The notes: generated by a model from the sequence alone, not told the origin. A stretch of 64,000 nt of DNA from Rhynchopus euleeides (GCA_963210315.1 OY723261.1:1240001-1304000), one strand, 5' to 3'. Shown: positions 22,064-33,092, counted from the stretch's first letter. A program made the numbers and translations.

Positions 22064-22187
22064 TACGTCCCTCCCGGGCCCCGCGGGACCCTCTCGGGAG
22101 CGTAAAATGCCCCTCGGGCGCTTCGCGCCCTCGGGTCATTTTACGCTCCCTCGAGGGTCCCTTGGGGCCTCCCCGGGAGGGACGTAA
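22064..22187. repeat. 124-bp hairpin
   Basis: Left arm starts ACGTCCCTCCCGGG, right arm is its reverse complement with a few mismatches; the inner stem includes GGGAGCGTAAAAT and its complement, and the loop is CTCGGGC-GCTTCG-CGCCCTCGGG. Similar loop logic to the hairpin at 21170–21361. Confidence 0.75.
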
Positions 22188-22941
22188 ATACTCAATATGC
22201 TCGGCCAAAACCCCAGTTCAACCCCCCAAGGTGAAGTATTTTTGGTGGTACTTCCCCATCTCGTTTCGACGGCACTCTCTTGCGGCGGTCAAACGGAAAC
22301 GGCGAGAAAGTACCCCAGAAATTAGATGCCTTCAGGCGTTGGACAAGGTTCTCCTGCATGTGACCCCCTTGTCAGGCTCTCAGCTGATCATGGGACTACC
22401 TTTGTGCGGTCTCGCTCCTCTGACGTTTCCTCTCACATCACCTCTCTGTTCCCCTTGTTGTCCCCCTCTCTCTGGCGTCTGTAGAGAGAACCTCTGGGAC
22501 GCACCGCCATTATGTATGTTTACGCTTGACGGATATGACGCCAAGAGAAAGTCAAACTGCACCCTACCACCGTCCGTATGCAGAAACAAACCCGGCTCCC
22601 GACACACAGCTGCATGATGTTCGCTTTTAGCCTGTGCCGTGTCCACAGGAACACCCAAACAACCCACCCAATCATCGTCCAAACCCCGATCATCCGACCA
22701 GATGCGTGTCCTCACTCTTTGAGGCCACCAGAGTGAGCCGGTGGTAAAGACTGCACCTCAACGTGCGCCCCGAAGACCCCGATCAGCTGATTCATGCTTG
22801 TTCATGGATGGCATTACAAGCAAATCCCCAATGCCCAAAGAGATGAGAATTCTGAGATGACTTCGAGACGTCCGTTTTTTTCGCTCCCCACCCACCCACC
22901 CACAAATGCAGGAACGGGTGGAAGGACTTACTAGGTTGGTG
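22188..22941. other. No recognisable gene
   Basis: Mixed composition, no domain and no convincing splice pattern seen. Confidence 0.4.
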
Positions 22942-22953
22942 CACACACACACA

Positions 22954-23033
<80 letters not shown>
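22942..23033. repeat. CA and CT microsatellite
   Basis: (CA)7 runs directly into about 39 CT units. Its strand-biased pyrimidine content could also act as a pyrimidine tract before the exons downstream. Confidence 0.95.
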
Positions 23034-23037
<4 letters not shown>

Positions 23038-23444
23038 GTTTTTACCGGTATTCATTTTTATCGATACGGTATTTCCTTGTCTGCCAACCTGGTAGCGGTA
23101 CCGACTCAGGTGAGTTATGATTTCCGATCATGACGTTGTTCGGTGGGCAGACAAAAGATTGGCGAAGGAAGTCATAGTGCTAAGTATCCCAACGTGATCA
23201 CTGGACCTTGTGTTCGCTATGGAGGACCCGTTGCGAGGTTGAAGGAAGATGCAAACGTCAGTGAGATGACCCGTGTCCACTGGCTGGCGAACGGAGGAGA
23301 CTGTGTGTTTCTCCGATTTTGCCAATCTCCTCTCTCTCTCGCTCTCTTGACGACAATATGATACTCAGAATGTTCAAGAGAGGTTACATCTGTGGGTCTT
23401 CAACCTGTCTATCTTCCTCTATCCCATATCTCTTTCTTCACCAG

Positions 23445-23790
23445 GGACAACGCCAAGCGAGTACCGTCTCAAGTGGTGTTGCTCTACGATGATTCGACGG
23501 GATCTCCCCAGCTGGGCCGACCCTTGGGAACGACGGGCTGGTCTCCGACCTGTGTGTGTGCCCCTTTCAGACGAAGGGCCATCTTTGTACGATCAGATGA
23601 GGTAAGATGGCGCAGTCCGCCCGGTTGTTCAGAGAAGGGTTCTTCCTCCGCCTTTTGATTCGTCGAGCATCATGAGGTGCCCCGAGTATTTCGTGAAGAC
23701 AATTTCGGGATTGGGCTCTTACTCTGCCCCTCCAGAGCACCGTGTGAGGTAATACTGTTTGAGTGTTCTTATTGCAAACCTCCTCCAGGT
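23445..23790 (+). CDS. Likely spliced gene, two exons seen, unknown product
   Basis: Exon 1 (23445–23601) follows a pyrimidine tract and CACCAG and ends GATGAG before GTAAGA. Exon 2 (23668–23748) follows CGTCGAG and ends TGTGAG before GTAATA. Both junctions keep phase 0, which supports real splicing, with introns of 66 and about 41 bp. The joined protein reads DNAKRVPSQVVLLYDDSTG…VRSDE then HHEVPRVFREDNFG…APCE; a third exon after CCTCCAG would stop after two codons. Upstream exons are likely (a GTGAGT donor at 23110 and an open stretch at 23151–23240) but I could not join them. I recognise no domain. Confidence 0.45.
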
Positions 23791-23889
23791 CCGTTAGATT
23801 GTGTTGGCCGTTGCATACCACGGAGGATGGGTTGCACGGCCTGTGTCAGTCAGCGGTGCTTTGCCAAACGAAACAGAAGCCTGGCCTAA

Positions 23890-24299
23890 AGTGCCCGTTT
23901 TTTTCCATTCCCCAACGAACTAAATTTCTTTTTTGTCCTGCTGTCATGTTTGGGGGTGGATGGGAGCGGGGTTGGCTGTCGTGATCACGCCGGAGTCCAG
24001 CCCTGCGTAAGTACCGCGCAGCGGGCCAGGTGGAGCGGAGGTCGAGGGGGTGCATGCGCAGTCATTTCACTCACTCACGCCAATCCGTTCTTTTCGGCCC
24101 TGCGTTTTTTGCTTTCAAAATCAAAAGGGGAAAAAAAAGGTCCTGGGCACGACCTTAAACTACCTAAGACCTAGGGAAGTCGTAAAACTCAACCCCACAC
24201 CCCGAGGGCTCCCCCAGGCTGGTCCGCCTGGGCAACGGGGTCCCAGTGCATAGCACGGAGCACTGGGACAAAAGAGGGTCCGCCTTTTTCCGTCAACTC
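23890..24299. other. No gene; hairpin-rich leader of the LINE region
   Basis: Contains GGTCCCAGTGC paired with GCACTGGGAC (24239–24270). No reading frame of note. It may belong to the LINE insertion that follows. Confidence 0.35.
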
Positions 24300-25365
24300 T
24301 GACATGGGGAGGGACAGCTGGAGCCACTGGCGGGGTGCTGTGTTGACTTCAGGGGGCTCCCAACGTGCTTCGGCACACCGGGTTCTTGGCCTGCGGCGGC
24401 ATGGTAGTCGGTCAGAGAGGCCAGCGCTTGGTCGGGGACTACTCAGAGAGGGCGTGTGCGGACTTCAGGGGGCTCCCAACGTGCATCTGCACACCGGGTT
24501 CTTGGCCTGCGGACGTAGATTGCCTAAAGGTTTAGAAACCGGCCGAGCCCGTGGGGGTGACGAACGTACTGCCGGCCCGGGATTGTCAAGGTTCTTTCCC
24601 CAGATGGCTCACCAGTACCACCAAACCACACGGAGAGCAAAACCGCCGGGGAGGGGGTGGGGGAAGGTGGGAAGGGCGGCATGCCGAACTACAGCAAGGA
24701 TGGCCAACAATGCGATCACTGCAAACAAGGCATGGGACACAAGAGGGAAAAAAAAACCACCATCCGCCGACTCCGGGCCGACCACCACCGCCTGGTCTAC
24801 GACCATGACATCCCGGGCACGGCACAACCACCTTGCCAACCCTGCCTGAAGCATGCGCCGGGCCACCCCCCGCCTGGGGTCTCACTGAAGCACCTCTTCT
24901 TCGGCTGCCCCGCGACAGCGTCGGCCCGACACCACCTCACAGCCACAAACGTGCACAACCTGCTGTTGCACAACTGCAAGGAGGCGCTGCGCTACCTGGC
25001 CGAGGCAGGGGTAACGGAGCACGGCGAGAAGGACTACCTGAACGCGTGAACCAAATAACACCATCAGAGAACAAGGGCTTCGGCCCGACCTCCCAGCACC
25101 CCCCCCCCCATCCCAGCCCCACGTCACTTACCACAGGCCGCCAGGCGCGTCAGCGTCGGCGACCGCCCGCCCCCAGTCTGAGAGGCATCAGCCGAATCTC
25201 GGTGGAGGCGGGCACAAAACAAAAGGGAGAGTCGTCACTGTGCATATCAGCACGGTCCCGCCCTCTGTGCCAGACCAACACACCACCAAAGGAAAAGAGG
25301 AAGAGGCGACGTAAGGCAATGCCTCCGTGCGGCCAGGAGAACACGAAATAGCGACCCCCTCAACG
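24300..25365 (+). mobile_element. LINE 3' fragment
   Basis: A 5'-truncated non-LTR retrotransposon: only the end of the polymerase reading frame and the 3' tail are present. A ~45-bp direct repeat (CTTCAGGGGGCTCCCAACGT) occurs at 24347 and 24462. The tail after the stop contains GTGCGGCCAGGAGAACACGA, also found at 1945. No poly-A tail or target duplication is clear. Confidence 0.6.
24657..25049 (+). pseudogene. C-terminal end of a LINE reverse transcriptase ORF
   Basis: The frame shows TTIRRLRADHHRLVYDH, then C-Q-P-C, then LKHLFFGCPATASARHHL and KEALRYLAEAGV. This is the typical end of LINE ORF2 proteins: a region before a C-x2-C…H-x4-C zinc motif, then an 'EALRFL..AGL'-like last helix. An extra C-D-H-C pair lies upstream. 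The reverse transcriptase core itself is missing, so it cannot move by itself. In living elements this zinc region helps bind RNA or DNA. The clade cannot be told from this piece. Confidence 0.65.
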
Positions 25366-27340
25366 GGGAATGCTACGAGCACGGCCAAAAATCGTTCAAA
25401 AATCGTTCAAATCACTTCATCTGACTACGTTGGATGGTTCGAAGTCCGATGATTAGTCGCATCTGTTTGCTATACCAGCACGGTCGAAGAGACCGTCGGC
25501 AGCGCACACGCCCTCATGCACAGGCACACGCACAATAAGTTGCACGGGAGAAGGTTGCCTGAGGTTTGTGTGCCCCAACTGCGAGAAAGCAGCTGTCGAC
25601 GCGACACCAAAAAATAAACCACGAAGTGTCCGCCAGCAACAGATGTCACCGTTTCGTTTTTTTATTCTTGAATGCATGCGTCCTGTTCAGGCCGTGGCAT
25701 ATAATCCCGCTTCTTTTGCGAGTGGCTGGAGACAGCCGAAGTGATCTGGCTCGTTTGCCAAAAGTAGAGATATCTGCGACACTGGTTCATTTCTTATTAT
25801 TCAACTGACGCCTTTTGCCACCACCTGAGTCCAACAGTACGCCGGGCAGCGATGAGTTCAGGGAACTGGCCTTCCCTATTACCTGATTGCAAAGTGGGTA
25901 TGCCACCTTGTGGCTCAGCAGTCGGATTCAAGGACCTACCCACCGCCACTGCGTATTGACGGGATAAATCACTGTCTTGCAGTCACCTGGCAAGTCAGCC
26001 CTCTTTACTGTGGCGCATAATATTGGTCCATTTGCACCACCTGTCTGGGTAGTGATCGAAACGAGTGCTTGGGTAGAATAGGGTGTCTGCCCCCCACCCC
26101 CCTGTGTCCCCGCCGCGTCTGTTACCAATATTTTCTTGCATAGCCGCCATGTCCCCTTCTGGACACATGCACTACCTCGTGTCGTAACAGACACAGCGAG
26201 GGTTTCATCCTGTAGAAGAAGGAACTGCTGACCCTGTTTTCATCATCCCGTGCATTTCATTCCCAAACACGCCTGCTTGTCACAGCGAAAGAGTCAGTGG
26301 GAGCGTATGGCACCTGTCGTGTGTTCTGATCCAGCAACACAGAACCACGTTTTCACGTCAACACCCCCTTCACAGGGGCCACATCACTGCCTTGTGCGCA
26401 CAAACAAACCCGGACTCTTTCCTCATTACGAGTGACAATGCGAAGTGAGACAAAGTAAGTCGTACCACCTTGCTTCCACTTCACAGGGTCATCACAGCTC
26501 CTTCGGAGCTCTTCTTACAGGTGGACAGGGCCATGCTGCCGTTGTGGAAGGGGTGTTTTTGTTTATGTACCCCTTTCACCTTTGTCGGGCAGGGGATGGA
26601 TCATAGGTGTAGGAGTCAGCAGGTAGGTGTTTCGGCAAAAGCCGCCTAACGTGGTCAGTGTATGGAACAGGGATGGGGAAATGCCCCCCCTTGCGCTTCT
26701 TTTCGCATCCGCTGTGTTTTGGACTTACCATCCATCCAGAACAGTACCCTCAAAGTGCCTTCGACTCTGGTGATCGCCTGCTTGGCTCAATACCATTCAA
26801 CTACCACAGGCATCTTTGTGCGGTTTGTGCGAGCAGCAAAATATCACAGCCTCACCTGTCTATGGCTTTTATTTTTCAGCCAGTTGTTTTGCCAGTTCTT
26901 GCCTCGTTGTATGTTACATGTACATTGAAACGTTTGACTAAACCCCGGTTCGTGAAGAACTGCAACCCTTTTTTTACTGGTTGTTAGGTCGGTCTGAAAC
27001 CACCCTAAAGTGTATATTGGTGTTTAACGTTCTGTTGTCAGCCCAGGGACATCGTGTCCTCCGAGTGATATGTATGCGAGGTCCAGTTCATTTATTCCTT
27101 CAGCCTGTGGTGCCCCACTGGCCCGCCAGTCCATCCTGCTGTACTGAGGAAGCTATTCCAGACCAACCTCACAGCCCCTTTGATCGTATCAATGGGCTCG
27201 CGTCTTGCCGGAGGGAATCTGTGTGTGATTTGAAGTCGCCCCACGCATTCACTCAGTGTCGTGCCTGTGCCCCACCCCCCCCCCCTCCCCCTCTTCACAC
27301 CCCGCACCCTTCGTCACATCCTAGGCCGTATTCCTAGCCA
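25366..27340. other. No clear gene; diverged copy of a 49–50 kb sequence
   Basis: 26265–26530 is similar to 49190–50190 in several patches: a CTTGCTTGTCA…GCG block, GTGCGCACAAACAAA, and a TTACGAGTGACA…GTAAGTCGTAC block before CCACTTCACAG. These look like decayed paralogous copies of one sequence. No domain is recognisable in the open stretches. Confidence 0.4.
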
Positions 27341-27342
27341 CA

Positions 27343-27628
27343 GTGCGAGAGCAGGCATCGCGTGCAACTTACCGGAGGGGCCTGTTGTATCGTCATGATG
27401 TTGCAGGCACACGCACACTGGCGATGCCTGCAGCGTCTGCACTTATGTACTTCTCGATCAAACAGCGCCCGTATGTGGGCATGCTCTGTGAAAAGTGTGC
27501 CATGAACAGCTCGAATCTGCGAGTGTGCGGACTGCAGGATTATAGAACATAAGCGGCAGCCAGCCCTTGTGTACTGTGGTCCGGAGTGCGATTCTTTAGG
27601 GACATACCAACGGCGTGGTATTCACTGT
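27343..27628 (+). pseudogene. MYND-finger gene fragment with one frameshift
   Basis: The plus strand is open from about 27343 and reads …RPYVGMLCEKCAMNSSN, the first Cys pair of a MYND finger (27487–27498). In the frame starting at 27534 it continues CADCRIIEHKRQPALVYCGP with EC…H-C, which supplies the remaining ligands (C-x2-C, YC-x3-C, H-x-C). The two halves are in different frames, offset by one base near 27533. MYND fingers recruit partner proteins and occur in many protist families. The frame change means either a decayed host gene or a sequence error. A C-run intron may follow at 27629. Confidence 0.5.
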
Positions 27629-29613
27629 GTCCCCCCCCCCCCTGTTTTCCCCGCCCGCGAGATTGGTTCTGCATGTAGGCAGGCCATCCGTCCTCTTGTT
27701 GATATTCTCCTCTCTTTACTGCCCCCCACCCCTGTATCAGCCCAACGGAACTGTGGTTCCAATTGACAGGAGACCTGCGACCAACAACGCGCAGGTGAAT
27801 CCCTCGCCCCGCCTTCTCCTGAGCGTTATTATTCTTCTCTTCTGGCTTTGAACGTGAGGGTTCGCAGCGTGCCGCAGGCACATTCGGGAGAGATATCACA
27901 TATCCCTCCGATGGTTTTGATGCCGCATAATATTTTGGACCCTTTTTTTCTCCGTACTCCTTTGAAGAGGAATCGCAAAGAATCTGCCGAGCTGTGCTCG
28001 AACGTACACACGCCCCTTCATCGGGGAAATGTTCTTCATTTGTTCATCTGGCGCCTCTCGATTTCCGCAACGTTGGAATAGCAACAAACCTCACCGTGGG
28101 TCAGCAGTATCGGGCCAACACGGCTCTCATGCTTCTCTTCCAACCACACTGAGTTGCATTCTTTGTTTGTACAAAATAAGAACGCACTCGCGAAGTGGAA
28201 CGCGACGCTATAAGTGTGGGCTGACTGCCACACACCTGCCTTTTGTCGCCGCACCATTGCCCAGCAGGAGTGCTACTATTTTTGCGTCTTTGGTGCGATC
28301 AATGCCTCTTATCCAGCAGGTATTCTGCGAACCCTTCTGATCCTTCTGCGGATGAGACTCTGCAGGCTGTAGGAACACACGATAAGACGTGACCCTCCCC
28401 GGGGAGGGGTGGAGGTGTTGCTATCAAGCCTCAACAGCCTACTTCGGCACGCCTTGGTTTACGGCGAACAGCAGGTTCTGCGGCGGCGCAGTGCCTTCGG
28501 TTTACCGTTTCCCTCGCTTGCCAAGGTTGTCTCCGAGAGAATTCTTGAGATTCCCTGAGATGATTTGACACCTTAGATTCTGCGAATGAGCCGGCATGCG
28601 GAGAGAAGAAAAAAATGTGTCACGGGGGAGATGTGCAAAGTTTCAAAATACGATCTGCCCCCAGGGGGGGGGGGGTAGAAAATATCCCGTGGGCACTGCG
28701 GCAAACAAATATGTGACTCTCCCCACCCCCACACACCCGATTTCTATTTCTTACCCTCCCCTCCCCGTCTTCCCTGCCTTCCCTGACTCCCCCTATCCCC
28801 CCATAGCTGTGAACATTCCCTTCCCTCGACCACCACACCTCCCACCCCCTCTCAAAAAATTCAATTCGGCCGGTGTGACAGAGAGGAAAAGATGAATCTT
28901 TCATCACAAGGCGCGTGAAGATACAAAATGCCCCCCGTTCCCCCCAAATTCCACCTCCCACCCTGGCCTAATACCCCCCCCCCCACACCTGGTATACTCG
29001 ACTTCCCCTCCCGGAAAGAAATCTCATCATCCCAGTTCCTCTTTCACTCCACATTATAACCTAAGCTTAGTGTCATATTTCCCAGCTTCCAGACAGTGTT
29101 TTTTTGATCGATGCTTTGTATTTTTTCGTCCCCCACACCCCACCCCCCCCGACCCCCCGACCTCTCTGTTGGTTGGAAGCTGTTTCCAAGTTGCAAAGAA
29201 CATCCCCTTGCCCCCCCCCCCTCTTTTCATCCCCCCCCTCATCAACTGCAGCCACTCCTATCACCTGCAGTGATCCTGCCGTGACGGTGAATTTGCCTTG
29301 CATCACCGTGCACCGCCCCTCCCCACCCCCCCTTCTTCCGATAAGCCTCTCTTCCCCGGTATCTCTCTCGCTCTCTCTCTCTCTCTCTGTTTCTGAGATT
29401 GGCAAAAAGAATAATGTTGGAATCGCGGGTTTGTTTTTTTTGACCCAAGTCTCGAAACCTGTTCCCTCTCCCCCTTCTCCTCCTCCTCCTCCTCCCCCCC
29501 CCTTCCCGACCCAAAAAACTCAGCAAAGAAGGCATCCAACAGAACCTTCAGGTTTGCTGGTTTGAACTTACCCATCGCACCCACTACTCCCCCCCCCACC
29601 CCGATCCCTCTCC
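27629..29613. other. No clear gene; C-rich
   Basis: C/T-rich plus strand with pyrimidine tracts (27630–27642, 28660–28985, 29140–29240, 29300–29390, 29470–29500) and a CT run at 29368–29388. A short stretch near 28220–28330 is Cys-containing (ADCHTPAFC…QECYYFC) and may be another finger relic. Nothing can be joined into a gene. Confidence 0.4.
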
Positions 29614-30603
29614 ATGGTGCGGACTGGTGGTCCTAATTGCGCGATCTTTCCCGATAGTAACGAGCTCCTGGCTGGTCGGTTATGGCTCCCGCTCGTGATG
29701 TGTGGGTTAACGTCGTGGTATTTTTTTTACTCGAGAAGAGGAGTGAGTGGGATGCGCGTCGGAATTTGTGTGTTGTGCACAGCGAGGTTCGCATCAATGA
29801 CATCACCAGGTCACACACACACATGGAAGGTTGCTTTAAAACGCGCACCCACCCTCACCATTTTTCTGGCTCTCTGGGAAACCTGGTCGGCGCCCGGCGC
29901 TCACCCTCCCAGCGCTTGGGATCCCTCAGCGATGGTTTCTTGGAGCCGACCCAAGAACGCCACGGTACAAAATGTGCCCAGTGATCTGGTCAGCCTGGTG
30001 GGTTTGTCGGGCTGTTCATTAGCCCGCGCCAACAAAACAAAGCGATGGTGCATGCAGTCAGATTTGCCTGTTTTTTTACTCGAGAAGGCATGGGGGAAAC
30101 TAGCGCTGCTAGTTTCAGTCCCTCACCAGGGGAGGCCGAGTTCATGCGATTTGAACCATTTCGCATGGAGAAGGTCGCCTTCAGAATCGTCTAAGCTCCA
30201 GCTCTCGGGTGGGGTTGGCAATTTTTACGAAGCCCCGGATAAATCAAAAATGGATGGCTTCTGTCTCTCGTTTGGAACCATCGAGGCAGGCTCCCTTTCG
30301 CAATCGTCCAACATGCATGGAATCCGTGGAGCCCGGTACTTAGCAGTTGACTGCCCCCTTGGGTGCTCATGTCAACTGATCACCGGACTCCTGCCGAACC
30401 CTGCGGGCCATTTTCTCACTTCCTGCACTTCCGCCCCGGCGCTTCGCTTCTTAATGTTTTGTCGACGCGATGAAGGTTCTCTGTCGCTGTCCTTGAGATT
30501 TTTTCCATCCAAGTCAAAATCTCAAAGGCTCCTCCCCCTCTGCCTGTTCTTGTTTGGGACCTTGCATTCTGTAGTACGTTCCACAAGAGGCTCCATGCGA
30601 TGA
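29614..30603 (+). CDS. Long open frame, 329 aa, doubtful
   Basis: Open for 990 bp from ATG at 29614 to TGA. The product is rich in Ser, Leu and Arg, has several short hydrophobic stretches, and contains cysteines (CSLARANKT…, CPLGCSCQ) but no domain that I know. The motif TTTTTTACTCGAGAAG occurs twice in it (29727 and 30073), which suggests a repeat-derived origin. The minus strand is also partly open. It could be a real unknown gene, antisense to one, or chance; length alone supports it. Confidence 0.2.
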   Translation: MVRTGGPNCAIFPDSNELLAGRLWLPLVMCGLTSWYFFYSRRGVSGMRVGICVLCTARFASMTSPGHTHTWKVALKRAPTLTIFLALWETWSAPGAHPPSAWDPSAMVSWSRPKNATVQNVPSDLVSLVGLSGCSLARANKTKRWCMQSDLPVFLLEKAWGKLALLVSVPHQGRPSSCDLNHFAWRRSPSESSKLQLSGGVGNFYEAPDKSKMDGFCLSFGTIEAGSLSQSSNMHGIRGARYLAVDCPLGCSCQLITGLLPNPAGHFLTSCTSAPALRFLMFCRRDEGSLSLSLRFFPSKSKSQRLLPLCLFLFGTLHSVVRSTRGSMR

Positions 30604-30649
30604 TTGTCATCACGGAACCTTTGCGGGGCTTGCCCAACCAGAATTCTTA

Positions 30650-30780
30650 TCCCGACAGCTCTTGGCAAATGCAAGGAAGTCAAGTGGGACCAGGCCACGC
30701 TTTCAGCGCATTGGAAGGAAAATGCCCATCACAAGGCATGCACTGGCAGTCTGCCTGCTGCGTGGGACGACACTCACCAC
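30650..30780 (+). pseudogene. Degenerate MYND-like piece
   Basis: After a CGACAG junction the plus strand reads LGKCKEVKWDQATLSAHWKE then N-A-H-H-K-A-C. This closely follows the second half of MYND fingers (C-KEVK-YC-SQACQ-AHWKEHK-AC) but Trp-Asp replaces Tyr-Cys and Leu replaces a Cys, so metal binding would be impaired. A C-G-A-C pair lies just upstream (30620). Together with 27487–27628 this points to a locus with several MYND relics. Confidence 0.4.
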
Positions 30781-30847
30781 AGATTTCTTGCCTTGTTGAT
30801 TGCCTTATTCTCACTCCGGTTCTTGATTTTGCAGAAGAAGGCAGGAG

Positions 30848-30878
30848 GGGGGGGGTGGTGGTGGTGGTGGTGGTGGGG
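30848..30878. repeat. GTG trinucleotide run
   Basis: GGGGGGTGGTGGTGGTGG… followed by a C run at 30905–30916. Confidence 0.9.
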
Positions 30879-31543
30879 GAACCTGCGGTGTTCCCCCGCC
30901 GACCCCCCCCCCCCCCATTGCCCGTCTCCCCAAACTCGCAAACCTCCGCCCTGGTGCCCTCCTGGTGCCTCGGGAGGAGGACCTCCTGTCGCCTCGAAGC
31001 CTCTGTGGAGAGGATGGAGGTGACATCAAAGCAAACCCGACAACAAATGTAGGACAGTGCGAGCCGAGCCCGGTGTACGGTGCAGTGTGCGCAGGGATGT
31101 GAAACGAGCTGTCTGCTAGGCACGCCTATGATTCTGCCCTGTGCCATCTTCCACCACCCACCCACCCTTCCTCTCTGCCACAGTGGGGCACGGGATGTAT
31201 AAAATTTGCAAGAACGCGGGGGAGGGGGTGCAGCCAAACCTGATCCCGCTACCCGTCACCCGCATGTCGGTGAGGAGGGCTGGCATCAAATGCCTGGGCC
31301 TGGGTCCAAAAAAAGAAGTAAGGAGTAAGGCATGGGTCCTATTGGGATCAACAATGGCCTCGGTTCTCAGTTTTGTATTTTCATATCACACAGGTTGGTG
31401 GAACCCCCACCCCCCCCCCCTGGATATTCCCCTTGTGGCTCCGCACGCGGCTGACCATAGTTGGCGTGTGGCAGCGGATTGTCCAAAACAGGGGGGGGGA
31501 AGGGTGTGTGTGTGTGGCGATCTCGTAGACAGGCACACGGCAC

Positions 31544-31596
31544 AGGGGGGTCTGGGGGGCGGAGCCCCCCAGCCGCCGCAGGCCACGGTAGTGAAC
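31544..31596 (-). repeat. Dispersed hairpin repeat, copy 2
   Basis: Reverse-oriented copy; ends GCCACGGTAGTGAAC. Same CTGGGGGGC/GCCCCCCAG stem; one base differs in the middle (GCCGCAGG). Confidence 0.85.
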
Positions 31597-32136
31597 ATCT
31601 GTTCATTGCAGTCTCGGGCAGTCGGGATTCCCTCGGGTTTGTGATGCTCGTAAGTAGGCTTCGCTGTTTCGCAGCCCGACCAGCAGGAGATCACCGGTCC
31701 CTGGGTGCAGGGCGTTCGCTCGGGGAGAAATAGGGGCCTATTTCGTTAAAAAAATGATTCTGGGAAAACCCTTCTCCCACCTCTCTCCCCGGCATTTCTC
31801 CCAAGGGGGAGAAATTAAATAAAAAAAGTTTCTCGGAAGTTTTTGCCTCGGGTGGGAACGGGTTCTGAAGGAGAAGGGCAGCACCCTCTCGTACACCTTG
31901 ATGCCACCACGCCTCGCACGGAGTGGAAATGACCAAAAGAAGCGAGACCTGAACCTGCTGGGGACCGTCGGAGCCGGCATCAGCATGGTCAAGGCCAGAG
32001 GAGGCCAAAGCCAAGAGCATACTGGCCTGCCACAGGCGCTAGGCCGATGTACCTCTTGAGCATGCTGCCTCAAGGTGCACGTTGTCTGCATGTGGTGTTC
32101 CACTATGAAGCGGACTCGGGGACGAGGCTGCCAAAT

Positions 32137-32188
32137 GTTCACTACCGTGGCCTCCGGCGGCTGGGGGGCTCCGCCCCCCAGACCCCCT
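32137..32188 (+). repeat. Dispersed hairpin repeat, copy 3
   Basis: Nearly identical to the copy at 14920, followed by TGTGACCTGTG instead of CATGTAGCCTG. Confidence 0.85.
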
Positions 32189-32471
32189 GTGACCTGTGAA
32201 GTCTGCCCAACAGGAACTAACGAGCGCATGTGACCGTGCCCTTGCTTCTCGAGAACGGGTACCGTCGACGGTCCTGTTTTGGGTTCAAGTCAGGCTCATA
32301 CGCATGTTCACATCAGTTTTGTCAAAGGCCAACTCCCGAAGTACTCACTGATTGCCGCAAAACCTCCGTTTTGCAACCGCGAACAGCGAGATGGGCCCAT
32401 TGCGCTAAACATATACAGTGCCCTGGTCTGGACCCCGAGGCAATTTGTTCGAGGGGCAGATGTTGCATGAT

Positions 32472-32496
32472 TTCGCGCGCGCGAAGCGCGCGCGAA
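32472..32496. repeat. Short GC palindrome
   Basis: TTCGCGCGCGC-GAA-GCGCGCGCGAA, an 11-bp perfect stem with a 3-base loop. Confidence 0.85.
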
Positions 32497-32869
32497 AAAA
32501 AATTGAGGAGGCAATTTTACCCCTTTCTCCCACAGTCTGCGAGGAAGGTGGGAGATAGCGAACACCCTGCCTGGGTGACACCAAAAAAAATCGGGGGGAA
32601 AAAAAACAAAAACGGTGCTAAGCAGGGCTGTTCCTAACTGGGGGGCTTGTTCCCCACTTTCAGGATTCTGAACTTTTTTTCTAAGAATTTTTGTAAGGGG
32701 AAAAAAGTTTTTTTCTAAGAATTTTGTTAGGGGAAATTTTTTCTAAGGTTATTTCGCAGAGGAAAAAAACCTTTTCTAAGTTTTCCCCAGTCGACAGGGC
32801 GCGCACAAGGATGGAAGGGAAGTCTGTCCCACGTACCGTTCGCCTTGCTGGCCAACTGGAGAGCCAGAC

Positions 32870-32921
32870 GTTCACTACCGTGGCCTCCGGCGGCTGGGGG
32901 GCTCCGCCCCCCAGACCCCCC
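32870..32921 (+). repeat. Dispersed hairpin repeat, copy 4
   Basis: Same as the copy at 14920 through GACCCCCC, then CTGTGGCG. Confidence 0.85.
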
Positions 32922-33040
32922 TGTGGCGTACGTCTCGTACTCAAGTCCTTCGAATCCCATCAAGTCGGGGTCCAACCACTCCAGTCGCCTCTGAGGACGC
33001 AGCCAACTCGCACAGAATCTGTACGCCCACACGAACAGGT

Positions 33041-33092
33041 GTTCGCTACCGTGGCCTCCGGCGGCTGGGGGGCACCGCCCCCCAGACCCCCC
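33041..33092 (+). repeat. Dispersed hairpin repeat, copy 5
   Basis: GTTCGCTACCG start and loop ACC instead of TCC; followed by CATGTAGCGTGTG, like the copy at 14920. Confidence 0.85.

Larger units (their letters stand above)
30920..32471. other. No clear gene; holds dispersed hairpin repeats
   Basis: Frames on both strands overlap without a recognisable domain. The hairpin repeat occurs at 31544–31596 and 32137–32188. At 31730–31860 A/T-rich DNA carries GGGAGAAAT-type repeats. Confidence 0.4.

Noticed and set aside
14920-33092. Hairpin repeats as tRNA genes or bacterial terminators
   Set aside because: No cloverleaf or anticodon arm can be drawn, and the context is nuclear repeat DNA without adjacent gene ends.
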